The notes: generated from the sequence alone by a model not told the origin. A stretch of 46,038 bases of DNA from Flavobacteriaceae bacterium (GCA_012522185.1 JAAYKY010000052.1:1-46038), one strand, 5' to 3'; numbered from the stretch's first letter, positions 35,729 to 44,625 are shown. Numbers and translations are program-made.

Positions 35729-36362
35729 AAATACAAAATTAGTTCCATTTAATTATCAAGAACTATTAACAGGTACTATCCATAAATGGATTGGAAGAAA
35801 TAATGAAATTCATGGCGTGCCGAATAGGTATTCTTTTTCTTGGATTCAAAATACTCGTGCTAATAAAAATGGATTAAATCTTCTGAATGGAGCTCATTTT
35901 TTTATTAGTAGTAATGATGAATTTCTGATTAAAAGAATTATTAAAAGCATTTTGGATGATCCTGAGATGTTCAATGGAATAAGCGTTTATGATGTATTAA
36001 TTAAAGAAACACCTAATTTCAATGCTACGGAATCTTTTTTAATGGCGAGTCCTGTATTATTAAAAGAAAGGGATGGTGACAAAACCAGACACGTAACATT
36101 TAACGATTCAGACTTCGAACAAGTTTTAACAGAAAATTTAAAAAGAAAATTAGAGTGGTCAGGAATTAATCCTACGGGAGTTGCGGTTAAGCTGAATCCT
36201 GAAACATTTTTTAGACAAACAAAGCTGGTTACATATAAAGGAGTTAAGAATAGGGTTTCGTTTGCTCCAATTATCATTGAAGGTGATCCAGAACAAATAG
36301 CCTTTGCATGGAATCAAGGATTAGGAAATTCAACAGGAATCGGTTTTGGTGCTTTAAAATAA
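35703..36362 (+). CDS. Second Cas6-like protein
   Basis: A 219-residue protein that repeats the Cas6 plan in shorter form: MRIYLRLTKNTKLVPFNYQ as strand one, LLTGTIHKWIGRNNEIHG, RYSFSW, and at the end the glycine-rich GLGNSTGIGFGALK (206-219). His37 or His27 could be catalytic. It starts inside the end of cas6 in another frame (26-base overlap). It is clearly diverged from the first copy, so it is not a fresh duplication. It could be a second processing enzyme, an inactive repeat-binding subunit that stays on the crRNA, or one for a different repeat. Alternative: another RAMP such as a Cas5-like subunit, but cas5 follows. Confidence 0.75.
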   Translation: MRIYLRLTKNTKLVPFNYQELLTGTIHKWIGRNNEIHGVPNRYSFSWIQNTRANKNGLNLLNGAHFFISSNDEFLIKRIIKSILDDPEMFNGISVYDVLIKETPNFNATESFLMASPVLLKERDGDKTRHVTFNDSDFEQVLTENLKRKLEWSGINPTGVAVKLNPETFFRQTKLVTYKGVKNRVSFAPIIIEGDPEQIAFAWNQGLGNSTGIGFGALK

Positions 36363-36368
36363 AGAATT

Positions 36369-36953
36369 ATGGAAAAATATTACGTAGTAAAATATTCGGG
36401 TCCTTTTGGTTTTATCAAGCCTTGGACTGCCGTTCGTGACAGCGAAACATTTTCTCAACAATTTTTAACTCCGAGTATCGTAGAGGGAATAGAAAAAAAG
36501 CTGTTTCCTGAGTTGTTGGAAGAAAAGGGAATTCAAAAAATAAAAAGACATAGATTGTCTTATTCTCAAATCAACCAACAGCAAGAAGTCATTCAAACCA
36601 GAGGTTGGAATTCAACAAGAAAGGGCAAACAAATTCTTTTTGATAGACCCACTGCAGTGTTAATTCGCGGAGTTCTGCTTGAACCGATTTTACATTTAGC
36701 TTTTTCAAATAGAGAAGATGCTGAAAAAGCTTTTGAACAACACATTTGTTTGTGTAGAAACGAAGATATTTTAATGCCAATTGAAATTATAGAAGTGTCA
36801 AAAGAAGATTTCGATAATGAAGAAATGTATAACGGTTACGAATTGATATTTGAGAAAAATGAGAATTCCTTTCAAGTTGGTTTTCATAGATTAACGAGTG
36901 AGCCTATGTATGGATGGTTAAAAATAATAGGTAACCCAATTAATAGTTTTTAG
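36369..36953 (+). CDS. cas5: CRISPR Cascade subunit Cas5
   Basis: RAMP protein that caps the 5' handle of the crRNA in the Cascade complex. The 194 residues are short for Cas5 (usually 200-250). GPFGFIKPWTAVRDSETFSQ with FLTPSIVEGIEKKLFPELL matches the Cas5 N-terminal region, in which the first strand is followed by a sequence leading to a PsxxxGi-type helix. EPMYGWLKIIGN closes the protein. It starts seven bases after the second cas6 and ends one base before cas3. Placed by N-terminal pattern and by elimination, as Cas7 and Cas8 are assigned elsewhere. Confidence 0.72.
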   Translation: MEKYYVVKYSGPFGFIKPWTAVRDSETFSQQFLTPSIVEGIEKKLFPELLEEKGIQKIKRHRLSYSQINQQQEVIQTRGWNSTRKGKQILFDRPTAVLIRGVLLEPILHLAFSNREDAEKAFEQHICLCRNEDILMPIEIIEVSKEDFDNEEMYNGYELIFEKNENSFQVGFHRLTSEPMYGWLKIIGNPINSF

Positions 36954-36954
36954 A

Positions 36955-39099
36955 ATGAAAGAATTATATGCAAAATCAGGACCGGAGTGGACACTTCTTA
37001 CAACTCACTTAAACCAAGTGGCAGTTGCTTCAAAAGTGTTTGCTAATTATTTGGGTCTTGATGAAAAAATTGCATTTAATGGTGCCATTCTTCACGATAT
37101 TGGAAAGGCGCATCCTTTTTTTCAAGAAAGATTAAAAGGAAAAACGAATAGAAGGAACGTTTTTCGACACGAAATCTCTTCTTTGTTCTTTCTTTCAGCA
37201 TTTCCAGAAGAACAACGAGATGCTTTGATTGAAATGGTTGTAGCACACCATAAATCAGTAAAAAAAGATATTGGAGAAAAAGGATTACTTGATTTAGAAG
37301 AAAATGATGAGTATGAAGATTTTCACTTGGGAAATTGGGAAGAATGGAGTTTAGATGCAATTGCGATTTTAAATGAATTGGGGATTTCGTGTCAGAAAAT
37401 TTCAAAAAATGAGGCTTTAGATAATTTAGAGTATTGTATTGATTATTGTGAAAAAATAATTAAACAAAAAGGCTATTCAAAATGGCGAGGATTATTGATG
37501 GGAGCCGACCATTTTGCTTCTTCTTTAATTGACAAAACAGATAATCAAGTAGAAAGAATTTTCAAAACACCAAATTTAAGCTTTTACAATCGCCAACACG
37601 ATTTGTTTCCACTGTCTCTAAAAAAGGCGGATTCTGACAAAAAGCATACGATTGTGGTAGCTTGTACTGGTGCAGGGAAGACGGATTATTTATTTAGAAG
37701 ATGTAAAGGGCGTGTGTTTTACACACTTCCTTTCCAAGCTTCTATCAATGCAATGTTTAAGCGAGTAGGAAATGAATTGGAAAAGGATAATCCAGACATA
37801 GACATTCGGGTTTTACATTCAACTTCAATCATTGTAAAAAGAAAACAAAATGAAGAATTTTCCTTGCAAAACTTGATGGGTTCATCTATTAAAATTCTCA
37901 CGCCTCATCAATTAGCATCCATTGCTTTAGGAATGAATGGTTATGAAGCCATGATTTTGGATATAAAAGGTTGTGATGTGATTTTAGATGAAGTTCATAC
38001 CTATTCTGGAATATCACAAGCTTTGGTTTTGAAATTAATTGAAGTTTTAAAATCATTGGATTGTCGGATTCACATTGGAACTGCAACGATGCCAAGTATT
38101 TTGTATCAGAAAATTAAAAATATACTTGGTAATGATGTTTTAGAAGTTTCATTATCTGAAGAAGAATTAGAACAATTTAATAGACATATAATCCACAAAA
38201 TAGACTCTTTTGAGTCTGCTCAAAAAGTTATTTTAGAAAATGTAGCTGAGCATAAAAAGGTTCTCATCGTGATGAATACGATAAAAGAAGCGCAACAAGC
38301 TTACCAACTTATCAAAGAACTCTTCCCAGATACTCCTTCTTTATTATTGCACAGTAAATTTAAAAGAGGAGATAGGAATTTAAAAGAAAAACAGCTTTTA
38401 GGTTTAGATGACTTTGGTAATCCAACTTTTGAATTTAACACAAGTAAAGAAGCCTGTATCGTAGTTTCTACGCAGATTGTAGAGGTGAGTTTAGATATCA
38501 GTTTTGATTTGATGATTACGGCAACAGCTCCTTTAGATGCAATGATTCAAAGATTTGGAAGAGTGAATAGAAAAAGGTCGAAAGAAACAATAGGGAAATA
38601 TAAGGATATCTATGTGATTGCTCCACCTGAAACCGACAAAGACGCACGACCTTATGATTTGAATGTTTTGCGAAAATCATTTGAGGTTTTAGTTAATGGC
38701 GAAGTTTTAAGAGAGAAAGAATTGCAACAAAAGATTGATCAAGTTTATACGGAAATAGACTTTTTGAAAATCGAAGAACACAGTATTTTTAAGACTGAAA
38801 CAGGTTTTCAATTAGGGAAATTAACGCATAGAAGTAAAGCCATCCTTTTTGAATTATTAAATATTGACAGTGTGAGTTGCATTACGGAGTCTGATGTTGA
38901 AAAGTATGAAAACGGAGATTTTGAAACGCGTTTGAATTTAGAAATGTCCGTTGCGTATTGGGTTGTGTCAAAGATGCAACAATCTGAAAAAGGAAATAGA
39001 CCTTTTATTATTCCAGATAAGGCCTATGATTTTGAAATAGGATTGGATCAAAGTGAAATTAAACAAGAGAATTTTAATGTTTTAAATCAATTTTTATGA
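36955..39099 (+). CDS. cas3: CRISPR helicase-nuclease Cas3
   Basis: Recruited by Cascade to unwind and degrade target DNA. The 714 residues carry an N-terminal HD nuclease (His18, His47-Asp48 in AILHDIGKAHPFF, His72, His98-His99 in VVAHHKS, and an Asp in LLMGADHFASSLID) and a superfamily 2 helicase: Walker A CTGAGKT with Lys242, DEVH at 345-348, IGTATMPS (motif III) and QRFGRVNRKR (motif VI). Both active sites look intact, so the enzyme is full-length and not split. It lies between cas5 and cas8, not in a usual I-B position, and overlaps cas8 by four bases (ATGA). Confidence 0.95.
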   Translation: MKELYAKSGPEWTLLTTHLNQVAVASKVFANYLGLDEKIAFNGAILHDIGKAHPFFQERLKGKTNRRNVFRHEISSLFFLSAFPEEQRDALIEMVVAHHKSVKKDIGEKGLLDLEENDEYEDFHLGNWEEWSLDAIAILNELGISCQKISKNEALDNLEYCIDYCEKIIKQKGYSKWRGLLMGADHFASSLIDKTDNQVERIFKTPNLSFYNRQHDLFPLSLKKADSDKKHTIVVACTGAGKTDYLFRRCKGRVFYTLPFQASINAMFKRVGNELEKDNPDIDIRVLHSTSIIVKRKQNEEFSLQNLMGSSIKILTPHQLASIALGMNGYEAMILDIKGCDVILDEVHTYSGISQALVLKLIEVLKSLDCRIHIGTATMPSILYQKIKNILGNDVLEVSLSEEELEQFNRHIIHKIDSFESAQKVILENVAEHKKVLIVMNTIKEAQQAYQLIKELFPDTPSLLLHSKFKRGDRNLKEKQLLGLDDFGNPTFEFNTSKEACIVVSTQIVEVSLDISFDLMITATAPLDAMIQRFGRVNRKRSKETIGKYKDIYVIAPPETDKDARPYDLNVLRKSFEVLVNGEVLREKELQQKIDQVYTEIDFLKIEEHSIFKTETGFQLGKLTHRSKAILFELLNIDSVSCITESDVEKYENGDFETRLNLEMSVAYWVVSKMQQSEKGNRPFIIPDKAYDFEIGLDQSEIKQENFNVLNQFL

Positions 39100-40427
39100 T
39101 AACAACACTTGTAGGAAAAACATTTTTAAAAGCATATAACGAAAAGTACAGTAAAAATTATTCTGCCAAAGAGTTTTTTGAAAAAGTATATTTTGAATTA
39201 TTTTTTAATCATCCAAAATATATGCAATGGGTGACGAATTCACCTTTTGTGCAAATGAAAAAAGGTCAAAAACCTCATCTGTTATCTTCTGATGAAAGGT
39301 TAGAGAAACTAGAAAATCTTTATTCAAAAGTTGAAGAAGAAGTGCCGGATGCCAGCTTTGCAATAGGCTTTCCAGCATCTGAAAGTAAAGATTTTGCAAG
39401 TACTTCAGGTCTCGTATCTGATATAGTGATTGAAACCGACGATGAAGATGTTTATTTATCTTGGATTGGTGGAGGACTTGGAATTGGTGTTGCAGGAGGG
39501 TTTAATCTTTTAATCAATGATCCTGAAATCACTTTAGCAACTTTTGAAGGTTGGCAGTATTATCGAAAGTACTTAAATGACCCAACTTTGGAAAAATTAA
39601 GAGGGAATCAGATAAACTCGTGGAACGGTCAGTGGTTGACATATAAATTTGGAAAGAATTATTCAACAGATTTTAATTTCTTCGATTTAGAACAAGAAAG
39701 AATATTTAAAGTGGATACTGCTTTAGCAGAAGTAAATACGGTTAACTGGTCTAATTTGTTTTTCAGCCTTTCCAATCAATTTCCTGAAAGGACTATGAAC
39801 GCTTATGTCTATAGTTTCGGACAGACCAATAAAACAATTGGTTTTATTCCTATTTACCTCAAAGAAGGACGAAGATTAAAAGATATTTTTAAACAATTGT
39901 TCCACACTGAAAAGCCTTTTGAAACCAAAGAATTTCAATCCTTATTTGGAATGCACATCAAAAGAGCTTGTGAACTTGGAAGTATAGGTTTGCACGCACT
40001 TCGGCCAGATAGTTTAAAAAAATACATGGAAGAGAGTAGAAATATCCCATTCTCTAAAGACGAAGAAAAAAGAAAAGAACAAATATTAATTTATCAATCA
40101 TATAAAACTTGGTTAATCGCTATGATATCAAAAAACAAAGAACAAATCACAGATTATACCTCCGAGTTGGCAAAGCTGATTCTAAGGTATAGAGGTATTG
40201 CGAAAGGTAATACCGGAAAGAATCTAATCGAAAAAGACTTGTTTGGGGCAAAATCCAAACGTGGATTTATTGAAGCATTGACAGAAATGATTTCTATTCT
40301 TGAAGGCTCCGATTTGGATGCATTAAAAAAATTAAAGGATGAAGTGCATTTAATGACCAATGAAGAATTCAGTTATTTCAGTACTTTATTAAAATTCGAT
40401 TACGCATTTGAAGAAAAACAATCTTAA
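39096..40427 (+). CDS. Divergent Cas8-like large Cascade subunit
   Basis: By position and exclusion this is the large subunit that reads the PAM and recruits Cas3. The 443 residues are shorter than most Cas8b (500-700) and contain no CxxC zinc motif of the Cst1/Cas8b1 type. Visible features are EFFEKVYFELFFNHPKYMQW, the glycine-rich YLSWIGGGLGIGVAGGFNLL at about 125-150, and a helical C-terminal third starting near residue 311. I do not recognise a named subfamily. It is coupled to cas3 by a 4-base overlap and followed after 19 bases by cas7. Sequence alone does not exclude another Cascade role. Confidence 0.6.
   Translation: MITTLVGKTFLKAYNEKYSKNYSAKEFFEKVYFELFFNHPKYMQWVTNSPFVQMKKGQKPHLLSSDERLEKLENLYSKVEEEVPDASFAIGFPASESKDFASTSGLVSDIVIETDDEDVYLSWIGGGLGIGVAGGFNLLINDPEITLATFEGWQYYRKYLNDPTLEKLRGNQINSWNGQWLTYKFGKNYSTDFNFFDLEQERIFKVDTALAEVNTVNWSNLFFSLSNQFPERTMNAYVYSFGQTNKTIGFIPIYLKEGRRLKDIFKQLFHTEKPFETKEFQSLFGMHIKRACELGSIGLHALRPDSLKKYMEESRNIPFSKDEEKRKEQILIYQSYKTWLIAMISKNKEQITDYTSELAKLILRYRGIAKGNTGKNLIEKDLFGAKSKRGFIEALTEMISILEGSDLDALKKLKDEVHLMTNEEFSYFSTLLKFDYAFEEKQS
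40026..40427 (+). CDS. Possible internal Cas11 small subunit inside cas8
   Basis: An in-frame ATG at 40026 (residue 311 of Cas8-like) follows an A-rich stretch and would give a 133-residue helical protein beginning MEESRNIPFSKDEEKRKEQ. Separate small-subunit genes are missing here, and several type I systems (I-B, I-C, I-D) are known to make Cas11 from an internal start in cas8. Another in-frame ATG a little upstream (within FGMHIKRACELG) is an alternative. Hypothetical until tested. Confidence 0.25.
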   Translation: MEESRNIPFSKDEEKRKEQILIYQSYKTWLIAMISKNKEQITDYTSELAKLILRYRGIAKGNTGKNLIEKDLFGAKSKRGFIEALTEMISILEGSDLDALKKLKDEVHLMTNEEFSYFSTLLKFDYAFEEKQS

Positions 40428-40446
40428 CCTTTAAAAATTAATAATT

Positions 40447-41502
40447 ATGAGCAATACAATTTATATCAGAACACTTAAAAGAGCAGAACACACAGTGTTT
40501 AATGTTTCAGATGGTCAAAAATACTATTATGACACACAGTTTAATCGTCGAATTCCATTTTCCAGTGGACAGCAAGTCAAACGGTCAATTATAGATTCTA
40601 TTTCTGAACATTTAAATATTATTCCAAGTCCAACGACTTTTCTTTTTGATGTGACAAAACAAAAAGAATTAAAAGAAGGGGAAGTTTATGCGACATGCGA
40701 CCCTTCATATCCAGATCAGTTATTTGGTGGTTGGATGAAAGCAGCCAAAGGCGGAAAAGAAAGAACATTAAAAAGAAGAAGTCCACTTTCTATTTCAGCA
40801 ATGAGAGGACTTCATCCTTTATTGGCTGGATTAGATAATGACAACGCCTCCTTTGACAGAAGTGATCGCCCAAACAACATCGTAATTGTAAGAGATGAGC
40901 AGGGTAACGAGTTGTCAGAAGATGAAATTGTTCAATTCCTTGAAGGAAAAGATAGAAGCTTAAGTAGAAAATGGATTCCTAATCAAAGTCGTGCTTCTGG
41001 TCTTTTCGTATCTGATATAGCTATTGATTTACGTCGCTTGTTCTGTGTAAGTCTAAACACTTTTGAACCAGAAATGTCTGACGAAACCATTGAAAAATTG
41101 AAAAACGAAGGCTGGGTGGAGTCACAAAATGTATTTGGACCTTGCTTAGTTGCCCCTGAAAATTTAAGAAAGGAATGGGCTAAAGCTTTGTCTAAAGCTA
41201 TTGTTAATTGGAAAATTACTTCCAACCAATCAAGAACATTTAGTTTGATGGATACTTTAGCGATCTCTATTAGCGATAATGCCAATTTAATTGCGGGCAG
41301 TATTCGCGCAAAACTATCGGAGGAAGATTCTGGAAAAGCACAGCCAATTATTGAAGAGAAAATGAATGGTGTTGAAACCTTCGTTTCCTTGCAAGCCAGC
41401 GGTTATATTCCTACAAAAACTGAAACTGTAGATGCAATTGAAAAAGCTGAGGAGGAATTATACAATAGAATTATAGCCTTTGACTTTGAAAATCAATTAT
41501 AA
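40447..41502 (+). CDS. cas7: CRISPR Cascade backbone subunit Cas7
   Basis: RAMP protein that polymerises along the crRNA spacer to form the Cascade backbone. The 351 residues begin YIRTLKRAEHTVFNVSDGQK and have a long arginine-rich segment ERTLKRRSPLSISAMRGLHP, typical of Cas7 DevR/Cst2-type proteins that contain SPLxxSxxxxxxP-like text after the first strand. ARAS-type text follows in ASGLFVSDIAIDLRRLF. It lies 19 bases after the Cas8-like gene and is the last gene of the interference block. The next 142 bases are non-coding before an unrelated ATPase gene. Confidence 0.8.
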   Translation: MSNTIYIRTLKRAEHTVFNVSDGQKYYYDTQFNRRIPFSSGQQVKRSIIDSISEHLNIIPSPTTFLFDVTKQKELKEGEVYATCDPSYPDQLFGGWMKAAKGGKERTLKRRSPLSISAMRGLHPLLAGLDNDNASFDRSDRPNNIVIVRDEQGNELSEDEIVQFLEGKDRSLSRKWIPNQSRASGLFVSDIAIDLRRLFCVSLNTFEPEMSDETIEKLKNEGWVESQNVFGPCLVAPENLRKEWAKALSKAIVNWKITSNQSRTFSLMDTLAISISDNANLIAGSIRAKLSEEDSGKAQPIIEEKMNGVETFVSLQASGYIPTKTETVDAIEKAEEELYNRIIAFDFENQL

Positions 41503-41644
41503 TTTAAGGAAACATAAGAAAGAACCTCCCTACAAGTCTACAAACCAGTAAACAGTGGAGATCTTATCCTGAAAATATTGAGCAATATTTAATAGTATTT
41601 TCATAAATTTACCATGAATTTTAGGAATTAAAATCCCGTTTTTC

Positions 41645-42808
41645 ATGGATAGCAAAAAAATAATAAGGCAAATAAACACCCTATTTCAGGAATATTTAGA
41701 TTTATTTCCAGTAACTGGAATCGTTGGACCAAGACAAGTAGGTAAAACAACATTGACAAAAGAAATGGCAAATAATCAGGAATTTCTTTATTTAGATATG
41801 GAACGCCAGGCAGACAGAGCAAAATTGTCGCAGGACGCAGCATACTTTTTGGCACAATTTAAAAATCAATGTGTGATTATAGATGAAATTCAATTCATGC
41901 CGGAATTGTTTAATGAATTAAGAGGCATAGTCGATAATGACAGAAGACCAGGGAGATTTATTATTCTTGGCTCTGCTTCTCCAGATTTGATCAGAGGTAG
42001 CTCGGAAACACTTGCAGGACGGATTGGTTATTTGGAACTGAGCCCCTTCAATTTGAATGAGGTAGAAGATTTAAAGAAATTATGGGTGCGTGGTGGTTTT
42101 CCAGATTCATACCTTGCTCCATCCGATAAAGCAAGTAAATTGTGGCGGAGAAATTTCATTCAAACCTATATTCAACGAGATCTCGGTTTATTAGGTTTGA
42201 ACACGGATATAAAATTGATGGAGCGTTTTTGGCAATTACTTGCCTCGACACAGGGAGCTTTGTTAAATGCTCAACAATTTGGACGTGCCATAGATGTGGA
42301 TCGAAAAACCATTACACATTATATCAACTTTTTGGAAGGCGCCTTTATCATTCGAATTTTACAGCCTTGGTATAAAAACCTCAAAAAGCGATTGGTAAAA
42401 TCCCCGAAAGTTTACATTCGAGACACTGGTATCTTACACAGCTTGTTGGGATTGGATTCTTATGAATCAATTTTGAATCATATCATCGTTGGGAATTCTT
42501 GGGAAGGTTTTGTGATAGAGCAAATAATTAATAGCTATGAAGAAGAACGGCAATTTTGGTTCTACAGAACCCATCAGGGAGCCGAATGTGATTTGTTGAT
42601 TGAAAAAAACGGAGAAGTGCTGGCAGCCATCGAAATAAAATTCGGTACAAGCCCGAGCGTCAGCAAAGGTTTTCATATTTCGATGGAAGACACTGGTGCA
42701 AAGCAAGGCTTCATTATAGGCAACGGAGAGGAAACTTATAAAATAGAAGAAAAAATAACAGTTACGAACTTAAATCATTTTGTGAAGGAGTTTATCCCTA
42801 TGCTATAG
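41645..42808 (+). CDS. AAA-family ATPase with DUF4143 (PD-(D/E)XK-like) domain
   Basis: Not a known Cas protein. The 387 residues have an AAA+ core, Walker A GPRQVGKT (28-35), Walker B VIIDEIQ (Asp80-Glu81) and LGSASPDLI as sensor, then a DNA-binding-like middle and a DUF4143 domain. In the latter, WEGFVIE (Glu288), ECDLLI (Asp316) and AIEIKFG (Glu330, Lys332) form a PD-(D/E)XK-type pattern. The family is widespread, mobile and of unknown role. It has its own upstream region of 142 bases and sits between cas7 and cas4, so it is an insertion into the operon or a fellow gene. It is intact. Confidence 0.9.
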   Translation: MDSKKIIRQINTLFQEYLDLFPVTGIVGPRQVGKTTLTKEMANNQEFLYLDMERQADRAKLSQDAAYFLAQFKNQCVIIDEIQFMPELFNELRGIVDNDRRPGRFIILGSASPDLIRGSSETLAGRIGYLELSPFNLNEVEDLKKLWVRGGFPDSYLAPSDKASKLWRRNFIQTYIQRDLGLLGLNTDIKLMERFWQLLASTQGALLNAQQFGRAIDVDRKTITHYINFLEGAFIIRILQPWYKNLKKRLVKSPKVYIRDTGILHSLLGLDSYESILNHIIVGNSWEGFVIEQIINSYEEERQFWFYRTHQGAECDLLIEKNGEVLAAIEIKFGTSPSVSKGFHISMEDTGAKQGFIIGNGEETYKIEEKITVTNLNHFVKEFIPML

Positions 42809-42852
42809 ATATTAGAACTAAGTATTTTCTAAAATTTAATTTATGTATATAA

Positions 42853-43359
42853 ATGAACATCACTGGAACACATATCGCCTACCTTCACACTTGCCATCGA
42901 AAGCTTTGGCTGTTTGCTAATGGCATTCAGATGGAACACAACTCTGAAATTGTGGCCGAAGGAAAACTGATTGCTGAAACTACTTACTTGGATCGGGCAA
43001 GAAAATATACTGAGTTAGCCGTTGATGGTGTCAAAATAGATTTTTACGACGCCAAAAACAAAGTGGTTCACGAAGTCAAAAAATCCGACAAAGTCGAACA
43101 AGCCCATAAGGCACAAGTGATGTATTATTTGTACGTTTTGCACAAAAACGGTATTCACGAACCCACTGCTATTCTTGAATATCCACGATTAAAACAACGA
43201 GATCTTATCGATTGGGACGACGATTTTATCAGTCAAGGAAAAGAATGGGAAAAAAAAGCATTATCTATTATCCAATTGGAGAACTGTCCGGAATTAATTC
43301 AGAAAAGTATTTGCAAAAAATGCTCCTACTACGAACTCTGTTATGTTGTTGAACCATGA
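42853..43359 (+). CDS. cas4: CRISPR adaptation nuclease Cas4
   Basis: Trims prespacers and helps choose the PAM end before integration. The 168 residues show the Cas4 iron-sulphur Cys set: Cys14 in LHTCHRKLWLF, and Cys154, Cys157 and Cys163 in SICKKCSYYELCYV. The RecB-like core is VHEVKKSDKVEQAHKAQVMY with the Glu-x-Lys of the active site and a QxxxY-like helix. Length is typical of stand-alone Cas4. The 3' end overlaps cas1 by four bases (ATGA), so adaptation genes cas4-cas1-cas2 form a tight unit. Confidence 0.95.
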   Translation: MNITGTHIAYLHTCHRKLWLFANGIQMEHNSEIVAEGKLIAETTYLDRARKYTELAVDGVKIDFYDAKNKVVHEVKKSDKVEQAHKAQVMYYLYVLHKNGIHEPTAILEYPRLKQRDLIDWDDDFISQGKEWEKKALSIIQLENCPELIQKSICKKCSYYELCYVVEP

Positions 43360-44360
43360 AAAAAACCTACTATTTATTCAATCCCGGCAGGATGAGCCGA
43401 AAAGACAACACCTTGAAATTTGTTCCAGTAGATGAACATGGGAAAGAAGGTCCGCCAAAATACATTCCGGTTCAAGGCGTTTCGGACTTGTATTGTTTCG
43501 GAGCATTGGATGCCAATTCCGCTTTGTACAATTTCCTTGGAAAAAATCAAATTGCCGTTCACTTTTTCGATTATTATGAACATTACACCGGTAGTTTTAT
43601 GCCAAAGGAATATCTGCTTGCAGGAAAAATGCAGATTGAGCAAACCAAACATTATATGTCAAAAAGTAAGAGACTGATTGTGGCACAGAAATTTGTAGAA
43701 GGTGCAGCTTTCAATATCCTCAAAAACCTGAAATATTATCAATCTCGAGGCAAAGATGTACAAGCACATATCGACACCATAAACAGCTTCGCACAATCTA
43801 TTCCCAACACAACGGCGATAGATCAACTCATGGGTATCGAGGGAAATATCCGACAAATTTATTATGATACTTTTGATGTCATTTTAAACGATTTTGCCAT
43901 GAACGGCCGTAGCAAACAACCGCCCAAAAATGAAGTAAATGCATTGGTTTCATTCGGCAATATGATGTGTTACTCGCTTTGTTTGGGGCAAATCCATCAC
44001 ACCCAACTCAATCCTACCATCAGTTTTCTACACGAACCAGGATTTCGACGATATTCTTTAGCCTTGGATTTAGCCGAAATTTTTAAACCCATTTTGGTAG
44101 ATCGTGTCATTTTCAAAGTGCTGAACAAAAGAGAAATTCAAGCCAAAGATTTTGATTTACAATTAAACAGTGTGGTTTTGAAGGATGCAGCTCGCAAAAC
44201 ATTTGTCCGTGCATTTGAAGAACGCTTGAACGAAACCATCAAACACCGCAGTCTGAAACGTAGTGTAAGCTACAAGCATTTGGTAAAATTAGAGTGCTAT
44301 AAACTCACGAAACATTTATTGAATATGGAGGAGTATAAACCTTTCAAAGCTTGGTGGTAG
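43356..44360 (+). CDS. cas1: CRISPR integrase Cas1
   Basis: Integrates new spacers at the leader-proximal repeat as a complex with Cas2. The 334 residues have the beta-domain start YYLFNPGRMSRKDNTLKFVP and the catalytic helical domain with Glu162 in MGIEGNIRQIYY, His226 in SFLHEPGFRRYSLALDL and Glu241 in AEIFKPILVD, the metal-binding trio of Cas1. All three are present, so the enzyme looks active. ATG overlaps cas4 by four bases; cas2 follows after one base. The gene's Cas1 type fits a I-B-like system. Confidence 0.97.
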   Translation: MKKTYYLFNPGRMSRKDNTLKFVPVDEHGKEGPPKYIPVQGVSDLYCFGALDANSALYNFLGKNQIAVHFFDYYEHYTGSFMPKEYLLAGKMQIEQTKHYMSKSKRLIVAQKFVEGAAFNILKNLKYYQSRGKDVQAHIDTINSFAQSIPNTTAIDQLMGIEGNIRQIYYDTFDVILNDFAMNGRSKQPPKNEVNALVSFGNMMCYSLCLGQIHHTQLNPTISFLHEPGFRRYSLALDLAEIFKPILVDRVIFKVLNKREIQAKDFDLQLNSVVLKDAARKTFVRAFEERLNETIKHRSLKRSVSYKHLVKLECYKLTKHLLNMEEYKPFKAWW

Positions 44361-44361
44361 G

Positions 44362-44625
44362 ATGTATGTGATTTTAGTTTATGATATAGGCCAAAAACGT
44401 GTAGGTAAAATGCTGAAATTGTGCCGACAATACCTCAATTGGATACAAAACTCTGTGTTTGAAGGTGAGATTTCCGAAGTAAAATTAAAGGAGTTGCAAC
44501 AAAAAGCTAAAAAGATAATGGACGTCGAACAAGATAGTTTAATTATCTTTAAAAGTAGAAATGAAAAATGGCTCGAAAAAGAGGTTGTAGGAAAGGAAAA
44601 AAACGAATTAGACACCTTTTTATAG
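44362..44625 (+). CDS. cas2: CRISPR adaptation protein Cas2
   Basis: Structural partner of Cas1 in spacer integration. The 87 residues open with MYVILVYDIGQKRVGKMLKL, the first strand of the ferredoxin-like Cas2 fold with Asp8, followed by CRQYLNWIQNSVFEGEIS, a Cas2 signature. It is one base downstream of cas1 and the last gene of the cas cluster. The array leader starts right behind its stop codon. Confidence 0.96.
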   Translation: MYVILVYDIGQKRVGKMLKLCRQYLNWIQNSVFEGEISEVKLKELQQKAKKIMDVEQDSLIIFKSRNEKWLEKEVVGKEKNELDTFL

